A stretch of 64,000 nt of DNA from Ambrosia x helenae. Its lineage: Eukaryota; Streptophyta; Magnoliopsida; Asterales; Asteraceae. Both the position numbers and the translations under genes were made by a program. The stretch spans positions 52,815,453 to 52,879,452 of the forward strand of contig CM061233.1 of the NCBI GenBank assembly GCA_030844895.1, given 5' to 3'. Shown one piece after another: positions 52,642 to 61,823 of the stretch. Under the pieces are notes generated by a model. It worked only from the letters and a program-made list of their open reading frames with translations. It was not told the origin of the DNA and did not search any database. Each line of letters starts with the position of its first letter. The stretch's first letter is position 1.

Positions 52642-53924
52642 AGTCGAGTTTCTTTCTTCTGATGGAATCCTGTCTTTCAAATGAAAAACAAATATATTAA
52701 ATAAACCCATAAACCCAATACAAAAATTGTACATTTGACCCGAAAACCAGTTTAATCCACTGTAATCCATAAGAACAAACGAATAAAAAAAATAGTTCAA
52801 CCATAAAAGCAATAATTACGTTGGAATCCTTTTTAAACTTGTAACATATAAATTCAAAATCAAGGTATTTGTCGGATTAGCATTTCATTATCCAAAAAAT
52901 GGACAGATACAAATATTTGAATCAGATATCGAAATCAATTATTAATTCTTCAAAATCTATCCACTTTGTTTTTATAAATACCGATGTTGATTTATGGGTA
53001 AATAACACAAACCTCTTTAGTTTACAAATATTTTTTGTATATCTGATTCGAAATCAACAAATTATTCAAAATCTATCCAGTTTGTATTATAAATATCGAG
53101 TTTGAATTATTAATTATAAATACAAAAAACGTATAAACACATTTTTTAACATTATATCCGAAAATATTTGAAGATGAGTTGATGTAATATCATAAATCAA
53201 AGATGAGATGGAGAAGATACCTTGGAAAAATAATGGCAAAGAACAATGAGGAAGTAGGAGGAAGAATGCTTAAGGTATATTGGAGTTGATGGTAAATGGA
53301 GAAAACAAAAATAAAAAACTACTTTTATACTACAACTAATGGAGCCCCATTTCTAATTTGGATCCAAATAGACACTCTCTAAGGCTAGGATTCGACCCGA
53401 GTGTATTAATTTATTATATAGATAGATAGAGATATATAATCCCAGTTGATAATAAATGGGTTAAGTTATGCTACAAATGGAAAAATAAATTAAGGTGGTA
53501 AGAAAAATACAAAAGACACGACTGATTACAAAATATAACACAATATCGAGGATAAAAGGCACAATGAATCACGAAAACGACACAATAAAAATAAAAAAGA
53601 CGCTGCGAAATAAAAAAAAGCTACAATGATCTAACAAAAATTCTAAAATCTACAAGCTAAAAGTCTAAATACGAAAACATAAAATCTAAATCTAAGATAA
53701 TAGAATTCAATGATACTACGACTTGATATTTTTTAAAAGACTATTTAAACTTTTCCCGATAATAATGTTGAATAATGTTGAAACAGAAAGCTAATCACAA
53801 ACAAACTCAAGATAACATTTCATAATTTCATAACTGTTCTTGAAAGCAGAAATTCACAAACGAAGAACGAGTAACCACAATTTATGACATGTTCTTATTT
53901 TTAACCGCTATTCGTTTAGTTAAA
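52642..53924. other. AT-rich intergenic region
   Basis: Between the B3-like fragment and the 3' end of the acetylornithine deacetylase gene no coding region is supported; short open frames here are AT-rich and featureless. An imperfect direct duplication is present (52,911-52,993 and 53,025-53,110). At 53,420-53,437 there is a short GATA-type microsatellite. Confidence 0.6.
52911..53110. repeat. Imperfect direct repeat, two ~85-bp copies
   Basis: Both copies contain AAATATTT, then a GAAATCAA segment, TTCAAAATCTATCCA, TTTGT, ATAAATA and a GTTGATTT/GTTTGAATT end, at 52,911-52,993 and 53,025-53,110. Old local duplication with several substitutions and small indels. Confidence 0.65.
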
Positions 53925-56900
53925 TCACTCTTCTAGCTGAGCAATGATTCCGGCAAACACTTGGTACCCTTGACACATATCAGAAAGAAGGCAATACTCA
54001 TTTTTCGCATGGTATGTAGCCATCAGACCTGCTCAAAAAAATCCACAAAGACAATAGTTTAATGATTTTAGAATGGTAAAAATTGATGAATATATGGTAA
54101 ATAAAAAAAATTCAAAATATTTAGTGGTTATTAAAAACCAACCTTCAAATTCAACGAAAGAACATTGAATTTAACTTTTTTATATAACAATTTAAGACTT
54201 AGGTTACAAAAAAAAAAAAAACAGATATTGAATTCAGCATTATCGTAATTTATACTTGTTCGAGTTTGGTAACACACAGATACATACCATAACCTGCAGT
54301 TTGAACATCAAAACCTTCATCCTGTTCACAATAACAACGCTCATGGAGTTAGAGAGTAATAAAAAAATAATAAAAAGTTTCAACAATAAATATTACAAAT
54401 CGTATCTCACTTGCAGTTCTCGTATAAGTGGCAAAGTCCCAGTTATAGAGTAGGGTTTTACATGCCCAACTGCATCTTTGGTGGCTTGGCACAACACATG
54501 AAAGCCACGGGACTCCAGGTTACATGCCACGCCCGATGACGCTTCATCAAACGAGATCTCAATTCTGGCGATTTAACAAAACATTATCCACAAAAAAAAA
54601 AAAAAAGATATGGCTTTTTTTTGTTACTAAAATAATGGGTCAAACGAGTAACTATTTGCTGAAAGTTTAATATCAGTTTTACATGGTGCTGTCGAATACA
54701 ATTGCAAAGATTATACTATATCAATAATAATTTGATGTAACTTTGCTGTAGTGCTGCTTCTATTTTGTTTCATGGGTGTGCTTGGGGTTGCCTTAGCATC
54801 TTTGCTATAGTGCCTTGTTTTGTTTGGTTATATAATCAAAGTTCCGTTTTGTTTCGTGGGTGTGCTTCGGGTTGCCGTAGCATCTTTGCTATCGTGCCTT
54901 ATTTTGTTTGGTTATATAATCAATGTTCCGTTTTAATGTTGAACAAAATATATAAATACATTTTTTGAATACAACTACACAAGTATTCAAGAGCTTCTAT
55001 GCATTAAAAATACACATAGGTCTCTTTTATAGCTGCTTTTTTTATCATTCAACCCATTAGGAAAAACAACATTAAGCCGAATCGACACATTAATAAGTAA
55101 ATGGGTACAAATTAACACCTTTTTGAGACGTTATTCTATTGTTAATAGTCATAAAGATATGACATACCTCCCTCTAAGGTCCTCATTTGGTAGAATGTAT
55201 TTTGACACTGGCCCCCTTGTAGGAATCTTCTCGAGGTTCTTGTTTAAATCTTCTACGTATTCATTTAACTTCTTGATTACATCTGGCACGCTGGAAGTAT
55301 TACAATAATTAATACAATAAGATACACAGGTGTTAGCGAGCAAAGCTACTTGAGATAGCCTCGCCTTGATTTTAAAAAAGCGCGGTTGAGATTCGAGGCC
55401 GCAGCCGGAGCATTTCCATAAAATGGCAAGAAGGCAGCAGCGACAGGGCTTCATGCAATCTTTAAAAAGTTATTTATTTATTTTTTATTTTTTACTTTTT
55501 CCATATTCTTGTTTTTTTTCCTGTTTCTTTGAGCTTCTTAGGTTGTACATAGAGTTTGCTGAATTGACTATAGTGGTTGACTTTAAGTGTGGCGCGCTCC
55601 AATACCTAGTGCACGCATCACGTATGCGAAGCGTATGTTATTTAAAAAAACATAAAGTGTGGTAAATATTTTATACAATCAATTTATAATAATTATATAA
55701 TACATGACCCCTAGCGCACACAAAGCTTTTGCTTTGAGCCTCATGCATCGTGGACCTAGACACCTCATGGCAACTCGCGCTATTTGAAACCAAGTGTCTC
55801 GCCAAAACCTAAAATTTAACAGAGTATAAAAAGCTCGGGCTTAAAATCTAGCTCATCAAATGAACAAGCTCAAGGTCGAGCTTCACTATTAATAATATGA
55901 ATAGAATAGAGTTTATTTATATAAATATATACCTACAAATAAACATTATTGTATATTAAACGATAACCAAAATAACTAACATATACTTAGGATAAATACA
56001 AAATAATTTGACATATATACACACATAGTTATAAGACACTGAGCAAATAATAAACATGCCGAGCTCCGCTCTTTACACCCCTAGCCCTAGTAACTAGTAA
56101 AAATTTCCTAACTATACAGCTGTAACGTGAAAAAAGAGAGGAATGAGCTTACTTGTAAAACGGAGTCAACCTAACATCTCCTGAAATCGTGCAATCACAA
56201 GGAATTTGATTGATTCCACCTCCAGGGTCTGAGATACATATAAGTGGTTTCTTAAAACAAAGATCCAAAAGTGGAGTAGTGGACTAACTTTTTGTTCTCT
56301 AGGACTTACAGCTCCACTGAGTTGGTTTCATAGTTGAAGGTGTTGCAAATCCATAAATTTGTTCTTTAGGGTGCGGTGGGAAATCTTTGTAAAACCTTGT
56401 TTGGATCTCTTTAAGCACCTCCATTGCTAGCTCAAAAGGATTAATAGCCTACAAAGTAAATAACAAGAAATATTAACAAACTAACTTAACCACTCGAAGC
56501 TTAAAAATGGCAAGGTCAGATATGTTAATTAATATGATTATTGATTAAAAAAATTCATTTTGCTTTGTAATAAATCATACATCGTTATTTTGATATGTTA
56601 TACAAGATGAAGGTTAACCACAACAAAATCAAAGACCATTAAACATGGATCACTTGCTCATGAGACTTTAAAGTGATTTAATTTGCGTTCTAGAGAAAAG
56701 TACAACATTTGGAAGTTAGGAAACTAAAGAGTGTCAGGCGGTGTCTAGTTTTAAAAGGCATGCTTCAGACGCATGAGGCCATCTCGAAAACGCCTCGAGG
56801 TAAAGCCTCATGCACATCCTTGGTTTTAAAAAGCGCGAAGCGCACAAAAGCGACGAGGTCTAAAACCGAGGCGCAAAGCGCAAAAGCGGTGGGCTTTTCG

Positions 56901-58635
56901 TACGCGAGGCGCAAGACGATTATATAATTTTTTTTATATATGCTATAGGTTTTTAACATTATTTACTCAAAATATAGATACAAATAAGGTATATATATGA
57001 TTTAACTTGAATGTACAACCTTTTTAGCTACATGTATAACAATTTTAAGCACAAAAATAGCATGTGTACAAAAAGCGCGCTTTTAGTGCGCTTTTAGGGC
57101 GCTTTTTGCGCTTTTAGGGCGCTTTTTTCACACTGCCCGTCTAGGGTTACATAAGGCGCACGGGGTTGCGCCTAGGTGCGCTTTGCGCTTAAGCGCGCCT
57201 CGAGCGCGCTTTTTAAAACCAAGTGCACATCCAGATAAGAATTGTCTATAAAGCTTATTTAGGCGTATATACAGCAACGCCTCGAATATACTAAACTCTA
57301 GCCTCAACTTCGGGACCTAAACACCTCAAAGCACATATCACTTTTTAAAACCACAGGTGATGCATGATCCAACACAAACTTTGGTATGTAGTCTTTCATT
57401 ATTATTTAAATAATGCTAAATGTCAAGCTGGAATGGTGTTTGTGCTGTGATGATATTGTTTTTATAAGTTTGGTACTTTTAAAATGAAAAATATTGTTGA
57501 ATTGCCAAGCAAGTAGCAATTGCTTGTAAAATCAGTAATACGCTAATCATCAAATTGTCTCTAATAATCCAAATAACTTTCAGTCTGTATGCAACATACA
57601 CTCAAGGCGCATAGCCCTCACCTGGGGCCTAGGCGCGAGGTGAAAAAAAAAAAAAAAAAGGGCCTGAGATAAAAAAAAAAAAAAGCGAATAAGAAAATAA
57701 AGTAAAAATATATTAAAATAATACTATTTTTCATCTACTTAGTACCAAAAGTGTTAAAATATTAATGTATTAGTGTACAGAAGTAGTTTTCCTTAGATAA
57801 AAGTAGAAATCTGGCTGGAATCTAGCATAATTTAATGAATTTGGCTAGAAACTCTCCGAATTTGGGAATCTAGCTGAAATCTACGCCTAAACCATCACCT
57901 GGAGAATTAAAGCGCAATTTCCTCGACTCAAAGCGCAAAGGCATCGCCTCGCCTAAAAAATGGGCCTAGACGCAAGAGGCGATGGCTTTTTTCAACTATG
58001 GTAAGCAATAATCGTGTTCCACTTTGAAAGTACCATGGTTTGTAATTCTAGGCTGGGACAAGTATCAATATTATTTTGAAAAAACAAATACAAAATTAAC
58101 CAGCTAAACATGAAAAAAATTTAAGTTTTGGTGATGGAAATACCTTGTGTGCTAAACCACTATGAAAAAGCTTCCCTGTAACATGAAGCTTCCACGGTAT
58201 CATACCACCAGTGCCAATGCAAGGTTGTTTATCCGCAGTGTCGATCCAAAACCTGTGCAATTGCAAATCATATACATATAAGTTTATTTTTTACAAGAAT
58301 TCATATCTGTAAGAAAATAAATCACAATAATCTGTTTGGAAAAGAGAGCTTACAAAGGTCCAGATTTTAACTTATCAAGAAGTCCATCTTTGACAAGCGC
58401 ATCAACACCAACACCCGGAATAGAAGAGTTCTCTTCACTAGCTATAAAAACAGCAACAACAGTGGATTTAAGGTTGGGCTTAGTTCGGCCGAGGTTTTTC
58501 ATAAGCTCGGTTACAAGGGCAACATGGCCCAAGCAATCAGTTGTTCCGCGCCCTCGAAGCTTGTCTCCATCAATACTCATTGAAAACGGATCAAAATCCT
58601 GAAAACCATCAAACAAAATATAAAAGATAAAGTGA

Positions 58636-58685
<50 letters not shown>

Positions 58686-59040
58686 GAGGATGAAGAGAAG
58701 AAGAAGAAAGGAAAGGAAAGCCAACCCATTCATTCGGATTAGCAGTAACAACATCCATGTGCATGCCTACAAAAGAGAGGAGTTTGTGGGGTTGGGATCC
58801 AGGGTATTCGACAATAAGGTTCCCTCGGTTGGGTTTGTAGGTGACGTGGTTGAGGATGAGGGGGCCGCCGCCAGTGGTGGTGGAATAAGGGAGGAGGACG
58901 TCCAGGACATGGCGGACGATGCGATCCTCTTCAGGGATGAGTTCCGGTGGGTTGTTCTGCACGTGCTTTGACTCTCCGATCAGTTTTCTTAGAAGACCTA
59001 CGAACGAATCTTTGTTTAGCTCTCCCAGGTTTTCCCCCAT
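53925..59040 (-). CDS. Acetylornithine deacetylase (M20 metallopeptidase family), nine exons
   Basis: Hydrolyses N2-acetylornithine to ornithine and acetate in arginine synthesis. Exons (minus): 59,040-58,726; 58,598-58,354; 58,252-58,144; 56,448-56,310; 56,228-56,153; 55,290-55,168; 54,564-54,411; 54,321-54,288; 54,028-53,925. All junctions are GT/AG and the phases fit, giving 1,299 bp, 432 residues and a TGA stop. The product reads as a full plant homologue, close to the family's usual length of about 440. Visible M20 features: GMHMDVV (His94, Asp96), GRGTTDCLGH (Asp126), SEENSS (Glu160 as general base, Glu161 as ligand) and ATYHAKNEY (His405). The lid/dimerisation domain lies between. The start at 59,040 fits family N-termini; an in-frame ATG at 59,073 would add 11 residues. 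No stop or frameshift is seen. Introns 3 and 5 carry TIR elements. No clear transit peptide is visible. Confidence 0.93.
54763..54932. repeat. 84-bp tandem duplication in intron 6
   Basis: The segment TTTTGTTTC-TGGGTGTGCTT, through TAGCATCTTTGCTAT and GGTTATATAATCAA to TTCCG, occurs twice with an 84-bp period (marker GGGTGTG at 54,774 and 54,858). Four or five substitutions separate the copies. It lies within an intron of the deacetylase gene. Confidence 0.85.
55365..55794. mobile_element. Diverged GCGC-rich MITE in intron 5
   Basis: Left end CTTGATTTTAAAAAAGCGCG and right end CGCGCTATTTGAAACCAAG are inverted copies of each other with a few mismatches, and match the TIR of the better preserved element at 56,819. 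Flanks AGCCTCGC and TGTCTCGC could be a decayed 8-bp target duplication. Internal sequence has GCGC-rich islands (GTGGCGCGCTCC, CCCTAGCGCACAC). There is no transposase, so it is non-autonomous. Length 430 bp, close to the 405 bp of its relative. Confidence 0.6.
56744..57352. mobile_element. Possible older outer element containing the nested MITE
   Basis: CTAGTTTTAAAAGGCATGC on the left and CACTTTTTAAAACCAC on the right are loosely inverted around the well-defined MITE, with similar GAGGC/CGCCTCG words just inside. Flanks CAGGCGGTG and CAGGTGATG resemble an old target duplication. This looks like a first insertion of a related element that later received the second. Weakly supported. Confidence 0.35.
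56819..57223. mobile_element. GCGC-rich MITE with perfect TIRs in intron 3
   Basis: The ends CTTGGTTTTAAAAAGCGCG and CGCGCTTTTTAAAACCAAG are perfect 19-bp inverted repeats, flanked by the direct repeat TGCACATC (8 bp; 9 bp, TGCACATCC, if the outermost base is counted as flank). Eight bases fits hAT-type and nine fits Mutator-type insertion. The interior has dense AAGCGC/GCGCTT words at both ends (56,831-56,915 and 57,075-57,215) and an AT-rich centre, with no transposase. The 19-bp TIR and clean duplication show a fairly recent insertion within the deacetylase intron, tolerated because splicing removes it. Confidence 0.8.
57600..58005. mobile_element. AAGCGC/GAGGCG-rich element remnant in intron 3
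   Basis: CAAGGCGCATAGCCC with CCTAGGCGCGAGG on the left and CAAAGCGCAAAGGC, CGCCTCGCC, CTAGACGCAAGAGGCGATGG on the right frame an AT-rich centre with poly-A runs at 57,641-57,684. Word usage resembles the nearby MITEs, but the termini differ and no target duplication was found. Probably another member of the same broad class. Confidence 0.45.
58637..58683. repeat. (TAA)n microsatellite in intron 1
   Basis: About 15 uninterrupted TAA units inside the 127-bp first intron of the deacetylase gene, between the exon 1 donor at 58,725 and the exon 2 acceptor at 58,599. On the minus strand it reads (TTA)n, ending in a T-rich acceptor tract. Confidence 0.9.
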
Positions 59041-59240
59041 TCTTCTAATACTTGACCACGATTCACTACACAAACATTTCGTTCTTTCTCTTTCTTTCTT
59101 ATATCCTCACTTTTGGGCCATTTGGGCTCTCTTTTATTTCCACTGTTTGCCCATCCCAGTCCTGCTGCATCTCCTCACGTTTAAAACTCCTCATGTTTAA
59201 AAAAGTTGGTTATAATAAAACCCCCCTTAGTTCTATTTTC
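59041..59240 (-). promoter_or_regulatory. Putative promoter of the acetylornithine deacetylase gene
   Basis: Upstream of the start codon, the minus strand has GGATATAAG (59,098-59,106) and AAATAAAAG (59,131-59,139) as TATA-like words. It also has two site II-type motifs, TGGGCC and TGGGCT on the plus strand (59,114-59,119 and 59,123-59,128), which TCP factors bind in many housekeeping plant promoters. A CT/GA-rich leader (59,080-59,100) precedes the ATG. Which TATA-like word is used cannot be told. Confidence 0.4.
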
Positions 59241-59244
59241 ACCC

Positions 59245-59345
59245 TCTTTAAAGCGCCTCGCCCTTTTCAATGATGTCAATACGAAGTCAAGAAAAACTGA
59301 AAATTAAGACCAAAGCGCATCGCTATGGCCAAAGCGAGACGCTTT
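59245..59345. mobile_element. Short GCGC-rich repeat remnant upstream of the promoter
   Basis: TAAAGCGCCTCGCCC on the left and CAAAGCGCATCGC with AAAGCGAGACGCTTTGG on the right use the same AAGCGC and CGCCTCG words as the intron MITEs. Only about 100 bp remains, without clear termini. Confidence 0.35.
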
Positions 59346-59435
59346 GGATCAGGGGGTGATTTTGGTGGGTTTTTTTTTTGGTGTTTTGAAGTGTTTTTTT
59401 TTTTTTTAATTTTATAATATAATTATTGTAAAAAT

Positions 59436-59535
59436 GGAAAGAAATCAACAATAGGATCAGCGCTAACAAGCAATCATGCAGAGTTCGTTGTACTGGTTGC
59501 GGAAAGAAATCAACAGTCGGATCGGTGCTAACAAA
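59436..59535. repeat. 34-bp direct repeat, 65-bp period
   Basis: GGAAAGAAATCAACA followed by GGATC-G-GCTAACAA occurs at 59,436 and again at 59,501 with about three mismatches. Confidence 0.75.
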
Positions 59536-60033
59536 CGGATGAAAATTAGACGATTTTGTTTACCTTCCCATTGATTTCAAGTATGTTTTTTTCTTCTCCG
59601 ACATTAAACTTAGTACAGGTGTGACATGGTTTTACATTACCAAACAATTTCAAAACAACTGTTCATGGAAGCAATTAAAATTTCGTTGTTGGACATTGTG
59701 TGAGAATGCATAGTACAAAAATTATTTTGACAAACGTCTAGTTGACCTAAAGTTCCTTTGCAACCTAGTTCCTTTAAATTATAAAGAACATTAAAGGACT
59801 TGTGCTATTTCTTTTCAAACCCTTCCATCATATACCTAACACACTACAATAATTCACCATTCTATACATACAGCACACACCTTCAACCCATTCCTCGTAA
59901 ACCAGATTGATGATAGTCGTTTTCGTCATTGTAAAGCGATCGTTACTGTTCCTAATGGTTTATCCTCATCATTCATCCATCACTATTCAGACACATTATA
60001 AAACTCACACCACCAACACCCACCCCACACACA

Positions 60034-60034
60034 A

Positions 60035-60083
<49 letters not shown>
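60034..60083. repeat. (ATT)n microsatellite
   Basis: About 16 uninterrupted ATT units following a CA-rich stretch. The open frame running across it is an artefact of the repeat. Confidence 0.9.
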
Positions 60084-60084
<1 letters not shown>

Positions 60085-60235
60085 TATACTAATGGATAAT
60101 TGTTCCACTTCTATAATGATTAGGAACATTCCAAATAATTATTCAGTTATGGATCCTTTGATCAGAAAATATATTCTCAAACAATTCCTAAAATCAATCT
60201 TCTGATAATCCACACATTTCTCATGAAGCTAAACA

Positions 60236-60423
60236 TATCTAGGTTTAGCATCACCAAACGGATTCACCTTAGGCCTCGGTTTGTCCACTCCCTACAACGC
60301 ACCCAACACCTCAACCGAACTACCAGACTGCGCACTCCCCGATCTACTATTAGAATGCAAACTCGTCGGCCGAGTGTTCCCAAACGGATTTGGCTTATTC
60401 CCTTTAGTAGCGCGGAAAGCTTA
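60236..60423 (-). pseudogene. eIF4B-like gene fragment
   Basis: On the minus strand one frame reads KPNPFGNTRPTSL, a Ser/Gly-rich stretch (SRSGSAQSGSSVEVLGAL), an in-frame TAG, then GVDKPRPKVNPFGDAKPRYV and a stop. The repeated NPFG core and the phrase NPFG-x-A-K/R-PR are characteristic of plant eukaryotic translation initiation factor 4B, an RNA-binding cofactor of eIF4A. Only about 60 codons are recognisable. The frame is broken by the premature stop and diverges after AKPR, so I call it a degenerate fragment, possibly carried here by duplication or a transposon. No start codon or flanking exons are convincing. The family call rests on a short motif. Confidence 0.4.
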
Positions 60424-60439
60424 AAACATTTCCCTCCAT

Positions 60440-60978
60440 AAAACCAAAAGTAAAACCATCTTTCCCTCCTTCCCTCCCTTATTACTAACTTCATTCCAAT
60501 TCCAATGATTCCAGTTCCACCGTTGTTCATTTTCTTCTTCTCAACTTTACAATGGAACTTCAGGTAAAGAGTTTTTCATTGTCATTATATAATAATAATG
60601 TAAAAATTAATGATAATGTAACTTATTAATTTCAGGTTTATAACATTCCCACACACCATACAATACAATCAAAACTCTCTCTCTCTCCCTTCGTTCTTCT
60701 CTTACCTGAAGACTAGATTCGGTGCATCAGAATTTGAAGAGAAGTTATTATCATCATCATCCACAATGTTCTTACCTAAAATCAAGTTTCTCAACTTTAC
60801 AATGGCTATCAAGAGTAACAATCAATCAATCTCTCTGAGATCCATTTTCATGGAAATTGAACTCATTCTACAATTATGCAATGAACATATTCATATGTAC
60901 ATTGACTTAAGATTGATGAACTGGTGGTAATGTTTTAAGTATTGGTATCCTACTTTGTGTTTCATGTTTATGGGGCGT
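60440..60978. other. Non-coding region, low complexity
   Basis: Contains CT-rich runs near 60,677-60,700 and the phrase TCTCAACTTTACAATGG twice (60,539 and 60,790), hinting at a small duplication. No gene or element end is recognised before the copia LTR. Confidence 0.5.
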
Positions 60979-61496
60979 TGTTGATGCACGCTTTGCGACT
61001 AATGCTTTTGGATTGTACATACAAAGTTGTTTTGTTCATATCGTGGGGGCGAACGTGGATTTTAGCGAGGTCGAATGTGGAAGTTAAGGTCGAAGGTGGA
61101 GAGAAACGGGCGAATGTGGAGACTGATATACATATGTGCTAATTCAAACCATGTTGAAGGGCGAAGGTGCACATTCAACCCTTACGGGGGGGGGGCGAAT
61201 GTGCAGCCTATATATAGTTGAAATTTTGTTTTAAGATTAACTTTTTGCCATTTGAGTCTGGTTTTGGTCTGTATTCTCCTAGTTTGTCAGGAAGTGTCTA
61301 AAACGTGATTATTTCTTCTTAAACACTAATTGTAAGGTCTATATCAATTGTTTATGAATGAAATGGATGTTGAAAAGGTGAATTTGCGTGTTTGATTCAT
61401 TTACTCTCATTTTGTAACTGATCTAGGGATTCCGCACCTGTATTAGTAGACTTGTATGATCAACTAAACTTGTTTTTGTAAAAACGATCCTCAACA
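60979..61496 (+). mobile_element. 5' LTR of a Ty1/copia retrotransposon
   Basis: The right end TCAACA (61,491-61,496) lies three bases before a primer-binding site, so the 3' LTR border is firm. Two upstream TGTTGA words can pair with it as the terminal inverted repeat: 60,979 (LTR of 518 bp) and 61,152 (345 bp). I prefer 60,979. A field of CGAA-N-GTGGA motifs at 61,050-61,200 runs across the second candidate, and a TATATATA box (about 61,209-61,217) then sits some 230 bp into the LTR, as usual for a U3. The 3' LTR is outside the window, so neither start nor target duplication can be confirmed. Confidence 0.65.
61045..61206 (+). promoter_or_regulatory. CGAA-N-GTGGA motif array in copia U3
   Basis: CGAACGTGGA, CGAATGTGGA, CGAAGGTGGA, CGAATGTGGA, CGAAGGTGCA and CGAATGTGCA start at 61,050, 61,072, 61,091, 61,111, 61,162 and 61,194; the first four are 19-22 bp apart. 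They lie just upstream of the TATATATA box. The last two are part of an inverted repeat (GCACATTC with GAATGTGC). A regularly spaced repeat ahead of a TATA box looks like a retrotransposon enhancer; that role is inference. Confidence 0.5.
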
Positions 61497-61499
61497 AAG

Positions 61500-61511
61500 T
61501 GGTATCAGAGC
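61500..61511 (+). other. Primer-binding site, initiator tRNA-Met
   Basis: TGGTATCAGAGC is complementary to the 3' end of plant initiator methionyl tRNA and lies three bases after the LTR terminus TCAACA. This is where minus-strand DNA synthesis would start in a copia element. Confidence 0.93.
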
Positions 61512-61823
61512 CTAGGAGAGAAAGGTTGAACGTGTAGTGTTTTTGGGTCGAACCTAGCTTTTTCAGGTCGAAAGTGGTTACTTTTAGGTCGAACCAAGAA
61601 GTTGTGTGTGTTGTTTTGTACATTCGACCTTACGGGAGGTCGAACGTGGGTTGTAAGTGGTCGAAGGTGAGTTAAGTGGGTTACATTTTCTACATTCGAG
61701 TCAGTTTTAAGGGGCGAATTTGGAAGTTTCCACATTCGAACCCCCGATTGTGAAAAAGGGTCGAGCGTAGAGTCTGCTTGAAAATTTTTCTAAGTGTTTC
61801 GCATTTCGAACTTCATAGACGAT
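61512..61823 (+). other. Copia leader with CGAA-motif hairpins
   Basis: Untranslated leader between the primer-binding site and gag. GGTCGAA or GGGCGAA words recur at about 20-60-bp spacing. Two strong inverted repeats are visible: TTCGACC with GGTCGAA around TTACGGGA (61,623-61,645), and GGGGCGAATTTGGA with TCCACATTCGAACCCC (61,712-61,744). The words match those of the U3 array. In retrotransposons such leaders may hold packaging or dimerisation signals; here this is only suggested. Confidence 0.5.

Larger units (their letters stand above)
59346..60200. other. Non-coding region with short repeats
   Basis: No gene is supported. A 34-bp segment starting GGAAAGAAATCAACA and ending GCTAACAA is directly repeated with a 65-bp period (59,436 and 59,501). 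T-rich runs lie near 59,370-59,408. An (ATT)n tract sits at 60,034-60,083. The rest is AT-rich without recognised features. Confidence 0.55.

Noticed and set aside
55149..55454. 101-codon minus-strand open frame extending exon 6 of the deacetylase upstream
   Set aside because: The upstream part is intron 5 and MITE sequence. A good acceptor (TTCCAG) at 55,291-55,292 joins exon 6 in phase with exon 5.
58609..58754. Ile/Leu-rich membrane-like tails on frames across 58,609-58,754
   Set aside because: Produced by translating the (TAA)n microsatellite of intron 1.
59907..60092. 61-codon open frame ending in a run of Ile
   Set aside because: Driven by the (ATT)n microsatellite; no other support.
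61152..61496. Copia LTR of 345 bp starting at the second TGTTGA
   Set aside because: Possible, but it would cut the CGAA-motif field in two and leave only about 55 bp between LTR start and TATA box; the 60,979 start is preferred, though unproven.
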